Source: Progne subis subis | Taxonomy: Eukaryota > Chordata > Aves > Passeriformes > Hirundinidae | Length of the DNA: 64,000 bases | Assembly (NCBI GenBank): GCA_022316685.1 | Contig: JAKJHU010000030.1 | Coordinates: 12,537,360 to 12,601,359, forward strand | Direction: 5' to 3' | Shown here: piece after piece, positions 15,601 through 27,456 of the stretch | How the letters are laid out: each line of letters opens with the position of its first letter | Position numbering within the stretch: position 1 is the first letter of the stretch | Position numbers and translations under genes: made by a program | Notes under the pieces: generated by a model | What the model was told of the DNA's origin: nothing | Databases searched by the model: none | The model's input: the letters and a program-made list of their open reading frames with translations, nothing else

Positions 15601-17510
15601 GCCTCATCGCCTAGAGATAGCCAAGCCTGTGAGAAGTCAGTCACCTTAGCAGCTCGGAACACAGCATCTAACTCCATTCACGGGCCAGACAGCTGTCCAT
15701 GTACCTACCAATTACTCTTCTCTGGTTAGCAAAACAGTTTGTTTACCCAAGACCACAAAACTCTGTGGACTTTCTGAAAGAAACCCTTCAGACAGAAAAG
15801 GAAAACAATCACAGATAATACTCCAGAAATCATCAGATTACAGCACATTCTCTTGACTCACATCTGTTGAGTAAATAAATGCTTTGTGCCGACCACTTTC
15901 ATTTACTTCCCTCTCCCGCACACAGCTGCTGGTTTACTTTCCAGTGGGCTGTTCCAGGACTGTATGTGGGGCAAAAGGATTATCTCCAGCAGCCAGACCA
16001 GTAGTCTTTTCACTCAGGTTTGTCTTGAGCAGGAACTCCTCTTGTTCGATCCCATTCTCCCAGGAAGATGCACTACTTCACAGATGTACGGATGCAAACA
16101 GGCCCACAGCTGAGAACGCCCTCAATGCAGCGGGGAGCAGCAGGCACCTGCACACAACCCACAAGAGAACCCCATCTCTCTCCCTTAGGAGCAGTTTCAG
16201 TGAAACTTACTTTAGGCCACTACAGTATGTCCTGCAGACTTTCCCCTGTGAAACACCCAGCCAGGGAGGGTAAGAAGGCAGGAGCACCAAGGGATGCTCT
16301 GCAGCACCTTCTTGCTGAGGCCACCTCATTGGGGGCACAAGAGGACTTCCTCTTGCCAAAATAGGTAGCTGGTACTGTTACTCTTAGCTCAGTTCTGACC
16401 TGGGACAAGACCCTGAAACTACTTGTTTCCAGATTAATTCTACTTAAAATGATGACTCAAATAATTTTTTCTTTGAATTTTGTTCTATCATCAAGTGTCT
16501 CTTCAAAGATGAGTATTTATGATAAACTATCCTAGATCAATTTTCCTAGGCAGGAAAAATAAAAGCAGAGCCCCTCTAGCTGTGGAAGCTGTGTTCACAT
16601 ACATTCTGCATGCAGAAAACACCTGCAAGAGACCAGATCACCCATCCACTGTAATGCTTTGTCACCACACAGCCTTGTATGAGATGCTTCATAGAAAGAC
16701 ACAGAAAGGCCTGGGGCAACTAATTATAATAATAACTCACCCCACAAGAAAACTTAATTACTTGAGGTTAGGAGGGTGCCTGGTTTAAGGCCCACGGGCA
16801 GGGTGGGCTCCTCTGCCAGCGCCTGACCCTACACACCCGGTCACACAGGCGGCAGTGCCCAGCACCGCTCGCGCGGGGAACACGCTCCACGCACACGGAT
16901 CCACCCCTCCCACAGCTCCACTGAGAGGGAAGAGCCTGGTGCAAAGGGCCAGGCTGAGGATTGCACAGCCAGCTGGGAGTTTAGGGATGCTCCTGTAGCC
17001 CCTGCTCCCAACTCCTGCCAGGGCATCAGCCTGGAGCCTCTGGAAGCTCCTACCCCGCAGGGCCCTACTTGCATTAAATCAGCATCAACAGGCACATAAA
17101 GACACTGCAATACATGCAGACAGCAAGAGGAAGAATACAGTAGAGCAAGTCCTATATTCTTGGACATCCATTAAAGCTTTGTTATTTACCTGCTTACTGC
17201 ATTTTGGATAAATGTATTGTAAACCAGGCAAATTGCCAGTTTCTCAAAAATCAATATTAAAAAGTAGTCTGGTGGGGACAGGTCTCTGTAGGAGCCAAGA
17301 CACTCTGGGAAAATGCCCAAGCGCTCTCAGTAGTTTTTGAGTTTTATCCAAGCTCACAAAACAGCCTTGTATGCATCCTGCATACAAGATGCACTGACTG
17401 GTTCCTCTCTCATTTCAGACGTCCTAAACAACAGCCACTCTGAACCTGGGTGATTTCTCAGACCTGTCCTAAATAGCTGCAAATGAGCTGACTTGTGGAG
17501 GCTTTTAGAC

Positions 17511-17514
<4 letters not shown>

Positions 17515-17542
<28 letters not shown>
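17515..17542. repeat. A28 homopolymer
   Basis: Twenty-eight consecutive A in EXT1 intron 1. There are no target-site duplications or element body that I can see. Confidence 0.9.
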
Positions 17543-17545
<3 letters not shown>

Positions 17546-18094
17546 AGTGAGTGATTAAGTGTGGCATTTACATTTGTATCTTAGTACAATACACAGAAGC
17601 TCAATATATTTAAAAATGCAAGAATTTCACCTTTGTTTAAAACGTGCACATACATGCACACGGAGTGTTCACATTATGATCACATGTTAGACTGGCAAGC
17701 CTGAGCTTTATTTCACATTCTCATGCCAGTCTGCTGAGTGGCAAAGTCATCCTTTGTGTGTACTTCTACCATTTCTTTTTTTCAGTATGCGTATTTTATT
17801 CCTAGTGGGAAGGAAACAATACTAAAACTTGTTTTTTCTTCCCGTTCTGTGCCTACGGCATGACTGCAACCTTTACTCAAGATTTTCAAGGGTGGGAGTT
17901 TCAGCTGTGATTGGCACATGTTCCACCAGTAGAGTGCACACCAGGTAAAGCTACTGGGTACCAGGCATCAATGAAAATGTTCAGCTGGATGTATTCCCCT
18001 GTAAAAGTACACATCCAACTTACCCAGCGCTACTGTGTGCCCTGCAGAGATGTCTCACTGGTATTCTTCCCACTTTTCCTCCTTCATTCTATTC

Positions 18095-18112
18095 TTTTTT
18101 TTTTTTTTTTTT
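18095..18112. repeat. T18 homopolymer
   Basis: A run of T inside a wider pyrimidine-rich stretch (about 18063-18118) in EXT1 intron 1. Confidence 0.85.
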
Positions 18113-21100
18113 CCTTTTTGCTTTGTTCTCATCATTAACTTTAGATACCAAGCATGGATGAGGAAAAAGTCTCCTTGAATGTGCTACTGGTGAGACCTTA
18201 TGCTTTTTGACACTATCACTGCTATCCTCTCCATCGTTCAAGGGAAAGGTTGCTGCAGGTCAGGGGATATGGCACAGACATTATTTTACTTTACTAGAAA
18301 GATCCTCATTTTGGTGCAAACATCTTTTCTGCATCTGGCTTTACTAGAACATCACACTTCTCCATTTCTTTTGGTATCCACATTCATTTATATTACCTTC
18401 CAAAAAGTAATTATTTGGAACCAGTTAAGCCTGTGTATGAATTCTGCCTTTGTTTAAAACACATTGTACATATGTATATATTTAGACTGTCATTAAATAT
18501 TTAACAGGCTGTCTTCAAACTTCAGCAGCAGCAGCTTTTATTCCCTTAACCCTTTGTGAAAAAGCTTGAGGCTGAAATCTTATTGTGGAAGAATTCAGAA
18601 AGCCCAGCTGCCCTAGTGCTTGGTGACAAAGGCCAACTCTGACAACCAAGAACACACTAAAGAAAACCAGAGGTTTTCTTTGTTTTATTTTATATCCTGT
18701 TTGCTAGCAGCCTAATCATGATAATGTAATTCATTTTAGTCTGCCTCAGCTTTATCTGCTGAGATGCATAACTAGGATGCAAGTTAATTAGCTGTGACAT
18801 ACTGATGGATCTTTCAATACAATTCAGAGATAGTCAAATACACACATGCCCATCCCTCCTTTCCCCCAAACAAAACAGGACACTCTACACATTTTTCCAG
18901 AGGCCAGTAAGTCACCTTTCTTGGCTTTGTCAATCTCCTAGAAAGGAAACACCACATCCAGCAGACAGGAGGACCTCGTGTCAACTCAACACCAAGTGTT
19001 ACACCCTAGATGAAACCCCATCACAAGTAGCTTGTGATCTATGCAGCCCCAAGCCCAACACATCATAACACCACTATCCTGTTAACACGAGGTTAGCATG
19101 TTTTAAAATCTGGTCACCTAATTTACCTGGCTTGGCAAGGCCTCTAACCCAGACCAAATCATTCATACATCACCCTAGTAAGCACTGGTATCTCAAGGCC
19201 AGCTCTCCATGGCCAGGGCACCTACACTACTGTCTTTCATATGAAGTGCTGTAAGTATCACAGCAGAGGATAGGAAAATCATCACAGAAAAGCACAATAT
19301 GCAACTCCCAATTGTATACGGATGTACCAATAGATGCATCCTGGAGAGTATGTTTCTTCTTCTTCTGGATTAAAACCTTGAGGATGCATTGTTAAAGCCA
19401 AGCCCCAAACGCCACACAAGAGCCACTCCATGTGCAGTTTTCAAGGCCCAGATATATTTAGAGACACTTCTTTCCAATCACTACAGTTTCATTGATGATC
19501 AGATGCTGCGTTACGTGGGATGAAAAATGGAGTTCTTTCTACAGCTTTCACACCTGAGTTACACATCAGCACAGAAGCATTTCAACTGGACAGCTGTGTC
19601 ATGCTTCCTTGGGGATGCGACCCTGGCAGATTTTATAAAGGGAGTGGAGGACCCGGCATGGTCCCTACGGGCACAGAGGAGCCAGCAGACACAGGCCCTG
19701 GCAGGACGTGGTGCTGGGAGAGCAGCAGATGGCACACTCTGCTGTGCATCGGCACTGAGGCACAAGTGAGAAAGGGGCAGCAGCACACTCTGCCAGGATT
19801 GCCCTCGCTCCGATAAGATGCTGGGTCAAAGAGCTGCAGCATCTGCAGCTGTTCACTACAGCAAACACCTTCACCTCAACAGCCTGACCACAGACTGAGT
19901 CTGCTTCAGTTCTCAGAGTAATCTTATTTTCTTGTCGGCATCAGTTTTTAGTTCCTGTCTTTTAACAGCAGCATTGCAACAAACGTTGAAGCCCCCCCAG
20001 TACAGCTGCATCCTAGCAGCAAGTATGCTTTTTGTACAAAGAGCCAAGCATACTAGCGGGGTTCATGCTATCATACCCCCTGAGGGCTGCTATGTACAGA
20101 TATCCATCCCCACGATATGTGGCAGACACTTTATGGGGAGCAGAACTCACAGGGAGAGGTCTATCTTTTATTAGACCAAACGGCATCACTGTAAAAAAAC
20201 TGGACTCACATGAAACCACAGGCAGGTATGTTTGATTTTATGACAACTTGACAACACACACACTAGTAGTATACAGCAAATAACCAGGATTTTTCCCATT
20301 TGTAAATTAGCTCCAATTGCTCAGATCTAAAACCAAAAAACCTATGCACCCTGAAAGCCTACAATTGTCAGGTCTCCCTTCTTTCCCAAAGCATATATTC
20401 CCTGAAGGAGATCACAAGCCAAAGGGGCTCCTGGGTGACAAATACCATGAGCTTAGCTTAGTATCTCTACTGATCACCCAGCACTGATGCTGTATCACTT
20501 CCACGTGTGCATTGTTCCACCAGTCACCCATCAGTTTTAAACGAATGGCAATAAAAGTCCATTGAGTAATTACACTGCTCTTTCCTCCCCCTCTGCAGCA
20601 GAATTATAGTAACCAAAAGGTGAGCAGAGTTCACCCAGGCAGTTCACGAAGGCTTCCCGACTTCGCAATGCTGACCTTCCTGGTCTCTTCCCAACCCCCG
20701 GGGATAGTTTCGGAGGAGAAACAGCCAGTCAGTGGGAAATTTTCACCAGTAATAACGCCAACATAGTTTCTTCCCAAATGCTCTCCAGAAGTATTTTTCC
20801 ACCCACGTTCCCCTGTGCACCACAAAACCCTCCAGCCGTTGACAGCTCTGGGTGCAGCTCCACTGCACATCACCCAGTGCTGCGCAGCTGGTCTGTTTTA
20901 ATTCAGAGTGTAATTCAGGCTACCCAGGAAATATTCTCGCGTGAAAAACTTCATATACAGGCACCTATTCTGCAGCAAACATAGCGGTGGTCGGCTTTTA
21001 AATGAACTAATCAGCTGCAAACGGCTTAGTCAGCATCGCAATCCTGGAGGTAATTCCCAGAAGCGATTTTCCCCGCAGCTATATATACAAACCTGAAAAG

Positions 21101-21937
21101 CAGACTGGAAGACAAGGGCAGCATTACAGCGAGACAAAATTTGGCTTCATAGTGACATTATTAACAAATAAAAATAAAAGTCGAAGAAAGGCAAGCAACC
21201 AGGCGTTCAGAGAATGCACACGCTGAGGTCGCATCACTGGTATCCTCTCACATGTAAAAACCAGAAACTCAGAGGACAAACACAGCCAACACTCCTTCCT
21301 TCTTTCTTTACTGATACTGCGCTGGTTTGAACTGAGAGGAAAAAACATGGCAAGGCAAGTTACTGGCTTGTCTGTGAAGATACACAGACACAGGTCACAC
21401 ACCGGGCAGAGCTTTCGGGAGAGAGCATCCCAGCCATGACCCACAATAACCAAACCACTTCGGGAGCCTGGCTCACATGCGACTCGGTAAGAGCTGAGGA
21501 CTCCTACAAACTTTGTCCCAGGGCAGGGAAGGCACGGGGCAGCTGGCCTAAGAGGCGCTGGGGGAACAAAAAGCAGTGCCAAATGCCAACGCATCCTCTA
21601 ACAGCACCTCTGCCGCTGGCAACGTTTGGAAAGCCATCGGGCTGCGGATGCAGGTCATCAGTCCCTGGGCAAGCAACGCCACGGCTGCAGGACACCGCAT
21701 CGCCCTTCAGTGCCTCCCCGCCAGCTCCCCGACCAAGGCAGCACAGAGCCAGCCGGCAGCCTCACGGGTGACGGGAGAAGCCACCGACTCGCCCAAAGAA
21801 GTGAAGAATGCTTTCCTCCGGCCACTGCCAGCGCACTGGCACACATCTGCTCGCATCTGCCCGGCGGCCCGGGCCGCCTGCAGCGGAGGCATGCCCGCAT
21901 GCCCCGGGGATACAAGCACGGGGAAGGGACACCTCTC

Positions 21938-21943
21938 ACTTAC
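21938..21943 (-). other. EXT1: EXT1 exon 1 splice donor
   Basis: The minus strand reads GTAAGT directly after the last exon bases GAAAA, a near-consensus U1 site. Its position, two bases into the Lys codon after Glu-Tyr-Glu, matches the known phase of EXT1 exon 1 in vertebrates. Confidence 0.93.
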
Positions 21944-22890
21944 TTTTCGTATTCGGCGTTGTCTCGATCGCAGCGCGAATCCTTGTGCTTTTGCCAGTCT
22001 TTGCCATGCTTGCAGGTGGTCAGGAGGACTACATCCTCTCCGTTATGGACGTGATATAAGGCATTCCTGGTGTCTGACCCTATCCCCGTCAGGTACCTTT
22101 TCCCCTTGAATACCAACATGTACTTCCTGAGAGGAGGGATGGTGTTAAACCTCAAAAATCCCTTCTCCCCTCCTGTCCTAGGATGATCTTTAGAAAAGAG
22201 CGGGATAGAAACGTCAAAGTTGGGTCTGAAGTTTTCAGTACTAATGCTGGCTTTGGCCAGCATAGCCTGGCCAATGTCGAACCCCACATCCTCGGTGTAG
22301 TCGGGCCAGGTGCCGGAGTATAAATTAAAAATTAGGTGGTTTCTGCCGTTGTTCCACAGGTGGAGGCTCTGCACCTTGGAGCGGAGGTTGTGCACATACT
22401 GGGGCGAGAGCTGGTCTCGGTCCAACGTGTCCAGGCTGAGGACGAAGAGGCAGGCCTGCCCGGGGTCCGAGGTGTAGAACCGGGAGCCCTCGATAGCGGC
22501 CAGGACGTTTTGGTAGCTCTCAGCGATCTTCTCCCCCTTCTGCTGCGGGTACACGTAGACCTTGAAGCCGTTTTTCCGGCACTGGGCGAAGTCGAAACAG
22601 GACTCCATGCGGCAGCGGCGCCCGCGGTAGAGGCCGGCGCTGGCGTCCCGCCGCTGACGGGGGGAGACGCGCCCGCCGCCCTCGGGGCCCGGGCGCTCGG
22701 CGGGCGCGAAGGGCCGCAGGGCGTCGGGGAAGCGGGGCCAGGGCCGCTCGGCGCCGCCGGGGCGCGGGCCATGCCGACTACCGGGCGGCGGGTGCCGGGC
22801 CGCCCGCAGCCGCACGCCTCCCAGGTAGAGCAGCAGGGCAAGACAGGTGCCGGCAGAGAGCAGCGTCAGGTAGCGTTTTTTGGCCTGCAT
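21944..22890 (-). CDS. EXT1: EXT1, first coding exon (exostosin glycosyltransferase 1, residues 1-315 plus two bases)
   Basis: EXT1 forms a Golgi/ER complex with EXT2 that polymerises heparan sulfate by adding alternating GlcNAc and GlcA. The exon starts at ATG 22890-22888 with MQAKKRY and a type II signal anchor at about residues 8-27. A stem of about 70 residues rich in Arg, Pro and Gly follows. From RMESCFDF (about residue 94) the sequence is the highly conserved exostosin domain, including [19 protein letters not shown] and the [20 protein letters not shown] block. The exon ends at 21944, two bases into codon 316, at donor GTAAGT (21943-21938). The human exon 1 also ends two bases into a codon, at c.962; this bird copy is five codons shorter, the difference lying in the stem. 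The frame is intact, and the stop met at 21942-21940 lies inside the intron. The rest of the protein (about 430 residues in the family) is outside the window. Confidence 0.97.
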
Positions 22891-23059
22891 GTGTCCGGCG
22901 GGGGTCCGGGGGGCTGCGGAGGAAGGCGGGGGCAGCCCGAGCTCGCCGGGCGCCGCTCTCAGCTCCGCTCCGCCATCTTCCCGCCGGCGAGCGCTTCAAA
23001 CTCTCTTCGCCCACCTCCGCTCGGCGCCGTTCCCCAAGCCGCCGGCCGCGGCCGCGCAT
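22778..23059 (-). other. Upstream ORF overlapping the EXT1 start codon
   Basis: An ATG at 23059-23057, upstream of the EXT1 ATG (22890) and in another frame, opens 93 codons that run past the EXT1 start and stop at 22778. Its context is weak, with C at -3 and C at +4, but the EXT1 start context is equally weak. If the leader starts near 23.6 kb, ribosomes initiating here would miss the EXT1 start. The peptide is Arg/Ala/Pro-rich, as any frame in such GC-rich DNA would be, so a regulatory role is more plausible than a product. Confidence 0.4.
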
Positions 23060-23095
23060 GTGGGCGACCGCCGCAACTTTCTCGCCGCCGGTGTC

Positions 23096-23146
23096 TCAGG
23101 GGCGGCGGGCGGCGGCCCGGCGGCGGCCCGGCGGGGCGCCCCGCAT
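23096..23146 (-). other. Short upstream ORF in the EXT1 leader (16 codons plus stop)
   Basis: A second upstream ATG at 23146-23144 is followed by 15 further codons and a stop ending at 23096. It finishes well before the EXT1 start, so reinitiation downstream would be possible. Whether it is transcribed depends on the true start site. Confidence 0.35.
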
Positions 23147-23434
23147 GCACTCAGGGCCGGCCCCCCGCGCGGGGCGGGCACCGGGCAGCGCCGCTCCCGC
23201 CTTCCCGCCGCTGCCGGCGCTCGGCTCCGCCACGCTCCCGCCCACCCCTCTCCGCCCCGCGCCGCCAGCCCAGCCCAACCCGGCCCAGCCCCGCCGGCTC
23301 ACAGCCCGCGGCCGCCGCGCCGCAGCCTGACGAAGCCCCGCATCGCCTGGCCACCCACGCCTGGCCGCGGCGTCGCTCGCTCCTCGCCTGGCTCCCGCCG
23401 AATGGCCCCCAGGACGGAGCAGCAGCGGCGAGGA

Positions 23435-23489
23435 CCCTCCTCCCTCTTCTTCTTCTCCTCCTCCCTCTCTTTCTCCTCCTCCCTCTCCT
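23435..23489. repeat. Pure 55-base polypyrimidine tract in the EXT1 leader
   Basis: The plus strand has 55 consecutive pyrimidines built from CTC, CCT and TTC units, continuing with few interruptions to about 23520. The EXT1 transcript would carry the complementary GA-rich purine run. Such tracts are prone to slippage and can form triplex DNA. Confidence 0.75.
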
Positions 23490-23639
23490 GCTCGCCCCTC
23501 CCTCCTTCCCCGCCTCCCCCGGGCCGCGGCGGCAGCAGCGCCCGCCGAGCCCCGAGCCCCGCTCGCCCACCCCGCCCGCCCGGGGCCGCGACCCCCGCCC
23601 GCCGCACCCGGCCCGCGCCGCCCCCGCCCCGGCCCCGCG

Positions 23640-23760
23640 CGCTGACCTCACCCCGCCGCGCACCCCGCGCCCCCATTGGCGGGCGTCACGTCCGGGGGGG
23701 CGGGGCTTCCGCCGCGCCCATTCATAACCCGGCGGGCGGGGCCGCTGCTGCTGGGGCGGT
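23640..23760 (-). promoter_or_regulatory. EXT1: EXT1 core promoter region (CCAAT and GC boxes, no TATA)
   Basis: Read on the minus strand, 23679-23675 is a CCAAT box. Beside it, at about 23683-23690, is a CGTGACG motif resembling a CREB/ATF or USF site. GC boxes (GGGCGGGGC type) lie at about 23698-23706 and 23735-23744. No TATA box was seen. This arrangement is typical of a CpG-island housekeeping promoter and would place transcription start at about 23.5-23.65 kb. Confidence 0.5.
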
Positions 23761-26043
23761 GTCGGGGGTTCTCGGCTGGCGCTGTCCGGGGCTCGGGGCT
23801 GCCCCGCGGGGTGACATCCAGTCAGCCTCGCCTTGGGGGCCCCTTCGCCCCCTGCCCGCTCCGCTCTCCTGCCAATGCAGCCCTCAGCCTCCGGCCGAGC
23901 GTGCCCCGACCCGGCTGTCCGCCCGCAGTGCCGGCGCCGCCGCTGCCGCCCCCTGCCGAGTGCAGCGCCGCTATGCCGGAGCGGCCCCGGGGGCACAGAG
24001 CCCAAACCGGGGCTGAGACCCAAAAACCCAGTTACGAGGCGGCTGGTAACAAGCGTTCTGTAGGGGACGGGCAGGGCTGGGGACCGTGATCGCGGCCTCT
24101 CCCTGGCGGGGACGCGGCTTCGCTCCCAGTGTTGGGGCTGCCCCCGCACCCCGGGCACCCGGCGGGGATGCGGTGTGGTCGGCGTTCCCTGGGAGCAGGC
24201 CCTCCGTACCACTGGGGCGGCTCCCAGGGACTGGCAGGCAGCAAAACGGTGCTGATAAACGAGTGGGGAGCTGCCTAAGCACCCAGCCGTCCCTGCAGCT
24301 ACATATTTGAGCTTAACCTCATCTGCTCCTTGGCATTCGGTTCTGTTGCCAGCAGCCTGTGTACTGAGAGAGCTCTCATCACTCAGGCAGGATGGGCTGT
24401 ATGGTGAGCCCAGGCTGGAGGGGACGGCTGGGAGCCCCAGCTTGCTTTGGTACCCAAAGTGCTGGAAGGGATGATTGCAGTGCAGAATGTATCTGTTTCA
24501 GTCCTGCTAGCTCAGCAAATAATAGTGGGGGAAATTACCTAGGACGGGCCTCAAGGTGCTTGCACAAGACTCTGGATGTCAAGTAACTATCCACTGTTAA
24601 AGTTTGTCTCAACCTGCTTTCCTTGTTGCTCATATCCTACATTAAAATTGTAAGGGATTTGCCTTCCCTGGGTTGCAGTCCCCCTCTTCAGCTGCCAGAT
24701 ATAGAGGGGTCTTACACCACCTGAGGGACAGAAACTTCATATCAGCCAAAAGCTTCCTTACTCCTGCACTCTTCCATGTATGTCCCAGGAATGAGCTGAG
24801 GCTGCTGTGGCCTTTCCTCTTCTCCCTGCACTGATGCTGAGTTGAGGAGGAGAAATACACCATAATGCGTGTAAAGATAGTGTCTCTTCAGGAAATGTGT
24901 GAAAGCTTACTATGGGAAGGTGCATTACTGATAGAAAATGTTGGTCAATCCTGTAGTTGGAGCCAAGAGAAGATAATTTCCTTCAAAAATAATTTGACTA
25001 TGGGGAGGACTGTTGCAGGAAGAAGTTGGGAATAATAAGAAAAGTCACATTCTGAGAACAAAGTCATTTGTGGCCAGTGTAGATTTAGGTAGAGGGCTCA
25101 GAAATTTTGGACAATGACCCAATAGTGGGGAAGCATATTTAGATATTAATCTGTTAGCCGTGTAGTCCTTCTCTGAAACATTTGTCACAGCCCACATTCC
25201 AGAACTGAGATGCTGTTCAAGAAAAAAGAGGTCAGCTTCTTGAAAGGTGAACCAAGGCAGCTCGCAGAGGCACCTTCTGTCAGGCACAGGAAGGTGGAAT
25301 CCCATTACTGCAAATTTGCTCTGCAAATTAAGCCTCTGGAGACCAGTTTCAAACAAAAAAGGAAGGCTATGAGCTTTGCTGCCTGTGCCAAGGATAGTAG
25401 CTGTTGCAATTAGATTTTGAGGATGGTATGCTGGTGAGCCTGTGGTACCATGGTGCTGCTCCCTGCAACAGGGAAGTGTAGGAGAGAAGTGAAAGCTGTT
25501 GGGTTTCCAGTTGAACTGCCCTGCACTTGAGGTACCCACACTGTTGCCAACTTCATAGCACCAGTGAATACTTCAGGTTTGAACATTTGCATCTGGAAAA
25601 AGGCAATGAGGTGGTCATTTTAGACCACAGAGAAACAAACCTCTACAGATCACTGCTAGCAGGTTTTATCTGTAGGATTCCTGAGCCTACTTCATTGCTG
25701 CTTCTCAGGCCCTGTGAGCAGCATGGCAGGAATCACACAGCCAACTTTCAGCTCTTTGGCTAGAGAGTTGTCCACAGCCTGGGCAGGCACTGGAGGCTGA
25801 GTGCTCCAGAAAAGGAAGCCTACCTTTCTCTGCCTGCATTTGCCACCTGGCAGATAGATGATGGAGCAGAAACCATTGCATAATAGAAATTCTGCCTGAA
25901 GATGAGGAAGGATCAGTGGTGAGAGGGTATTTCAGTGTATTCATGTGGCAGGAACATGAGTTACCAACCCCAGGTATGCTCTGGCCACTGCTGCCTGTTA
26001 AGGGTTTGCAAGTTTGCAGGTGGCTTTTGACCCTGTGGGGAAG

Positions 26044-26071
26044 AAAAAAAAAAAAAAAAAAAAGGGGGGGG
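26044..26071. repeat. A20 followed by G8
   Basis: A run of twenty A passes directly into eight G. It is a compound homopolymer in the intergenic region. Confidence 0.85.
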
Positions 26072-27433
26072 TGCTTTGAACCCTTTGAACCCCCCTTTTG
26101 ATTCATTACTCTTTGCACTCTTCCAAATAATTTATATCTTCAGTTGTCTGGGAATCTGTCCAAGCCTTTAAATGAAAGGCTAGGAGAGGGGATTGGTTTT
26201 CTATTTCTGACTTTGTAACTTAACACCTGCCCAATCTGTGGCAAGTCACTCGGGGCCAAATTCTTAGAGAGGTTGATTAGTGTGGGCTCCTAATTTTTGG
26301 GTCTTTCTTGGTGTCCACCTATAGCTTTAGATGCCTTCAAAATTTAATTCCTCAGAGTTCCTGGCTCAGCTGTCATTTAAATCTGGAGGTACCTTCCACT
26401 TTTTTAATGTGAAAACTTTCCTACTATTTCACACACTTGGATGCATGTTAGTTTTGATGCTGTTTAGTAATGTCCTTGACTGATTCACTGGGCATTAGAT
26501 GTTTCTCTGTCTACGGAGTTCAAACCTGAACATAGAAACTTGCTTCTTGCACTGAAATCCACTCAAAACATAGGAGGAAAATGCTCTCACTCTCTCACCC
26601 ATCTCCATCCCCTTTTTAAAAATCTGGTAACTCTGTGTTTAAAGTGTTTTCTCAAGTAGGAGACCTAAAATCACTCCCACAATTTCCAGGAGAGCATCCT
26701 CTCTGAGGGGGTGGAATGGGACTGTCCTGCTGAGACTGGCTTGTTACAGGTAAATACCTGGGGTCATCACTCCACTAGACTACCTATGGGTCTCACATTT
26801 CCAGCTAAATGGGATTGATAATATTTTCCTGGCTAATAGGAACAACATGAGAGCTGATTTATCACCACTGTTGAGTATGTCATGATACTGGGGGAAAAGG
26901 ATAAAAATACAATGGAACTAAGATGTTTGAAAGGGCTTATTGACAGACACATGTGCAGTTAAAAATTGTTACCCTGTTCCATGCTTAGCTCAAATCACCA
27001 TTCTTTGTGCTACACACATGCTTTTCCTTGGTTAAGTGCAACAAGGATTTCCAAATAATAAAACAAAGCCTTGCAGAACCAGCAGCCTGGAGCTCCAGCT
27101 TTGGCTCTGCATTTATAAGCCTGGTTTCCACAGATGCCAAATACCTGCAGATGCCACTTTGGTTTGGGTAATCATTCAGAGATTGAAGGGCAAAGCTTTT
27201 AGCAGAAGTCTTCACCTGAAGGCTATGGAAGAGGAACCGACTCCTATTTGATATTTGTTCACCTTCTGATGGGAGGCAAAGTCAGTCAAAATAAAGATCT
27301 GCCTTTATTCAGTGTTCGACAATGCCAAGTTAAACTTTGGAAAGTCCACTCCCCTGTCTGGAAAGAGTTAAGGCTGCCTTAAACACTGTCTCTGCCTTCA
27401 AATTGCCTTTACCCAGGGTTGTGGGGCTTTATC

Positions 27434-27456
27434 AAAAAAAAAAAAAAAAAAAAAAA
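27434..27456. repeat. A23 homopolymer with purine-rich extension
   Basis: Twenty-three A followed by alternating G and A blocks to about 27485, giving about 50 bases of pure purine. Confidence 0.85.

Larger units (their letters stand above)
1..21943 (-). other. EXT1: EXT1 intron 1 (5' part, lies downstream of exon 1 on the minus strand)
   Basis: The sequence directly after the EXT1 exon 1 donor runs to the window edge without any recognisable exon. The next EXT1 exon should continue the exostosin domain; I found no minus-strand frame with such a sequence. Vertebrate EXT1 has a very large first intron, so a stretch of 22 kb without exon 2 is expected. All open frames here are short, show no family features and include homopolymer translations; I treat them as chance. 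The stretch is AT-rich and holds homopolymer runs, listed separately, but no repeat family that I could name. Conserved enhancers may be present; single-sequence reading cannot show them. Confidence 0.8.
22891..23650 (-). promoter_or_regulatory. EXT1: EXT1 5' untranslated leader (upstream edge approximate)
   Basis: The very GC-rich sequence between the EXT1 start codon and the promoter elements is the expected 5' leader; human EXT1 also has a leader of several hundred bases. It has no in-frame ATG extending the protein. It does have two upstream ATGs with open frames (listed separately) and a pure pyrimidine tract on the plus strand, which is purine-rich in the transcript. The transcription start is not directly visible and is placed only by the CCAAT and GC boxes. 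Confidence 0.6.
22400..24150. promoter_or_regulatory. CpG island covering EXT1 exon 1 and promoter
   Basis: The stretch is extremely rich in G, C and CpG, in sharp contrast to the AT-rich flanks on both sides. It covers the 5' half of exon 1, the leader and the promoter. The long open frames on both strands here, including one of 463 codons on the plus strand and one of 353 on the minus strand, arise because stop codons are rare in such sequence; they have no family features. Confidence 0.85.

Noticed and set aside
21940..21942. Apparent stop codon ending EXT1 after 316 codons
   Set aside because: It lies in the intron. The GTAAGT donor at 21943-21938 and the known exon phase explain it; the gene is not truncated.
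22336..24016. Long plus-strand open frames (463 and 378 codons) across the EXT1 CpG island
   Set aside because: They run antisense to EXT1 exon 1 and its leader, are Pro/Arg/Ala/Gly-rich low complexity, and exist because stops are rare in very GC-rich DNA. No domain or splice support.
23151..24212. 353-codon minus-strand frame upstream of EXT1
   Set aside because: Same GC-rich artefact; Arg/Gly repeats, out of frame with EXT1 and spanning the promoter.
25705..26118. 137-codon minus-strand frame
   Set aside because: Includes a phenylalanine run from the A20 homopolymer and has no family features.
26200..26900. Possible MIR or AmnSINE-like remnant ('ggcaagtcact', 'aaatgggattgataatattt')
   Set aside because: Only short motif-like matches, spread too far apart and not in a continuous consensus order. 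Not enough for a call.
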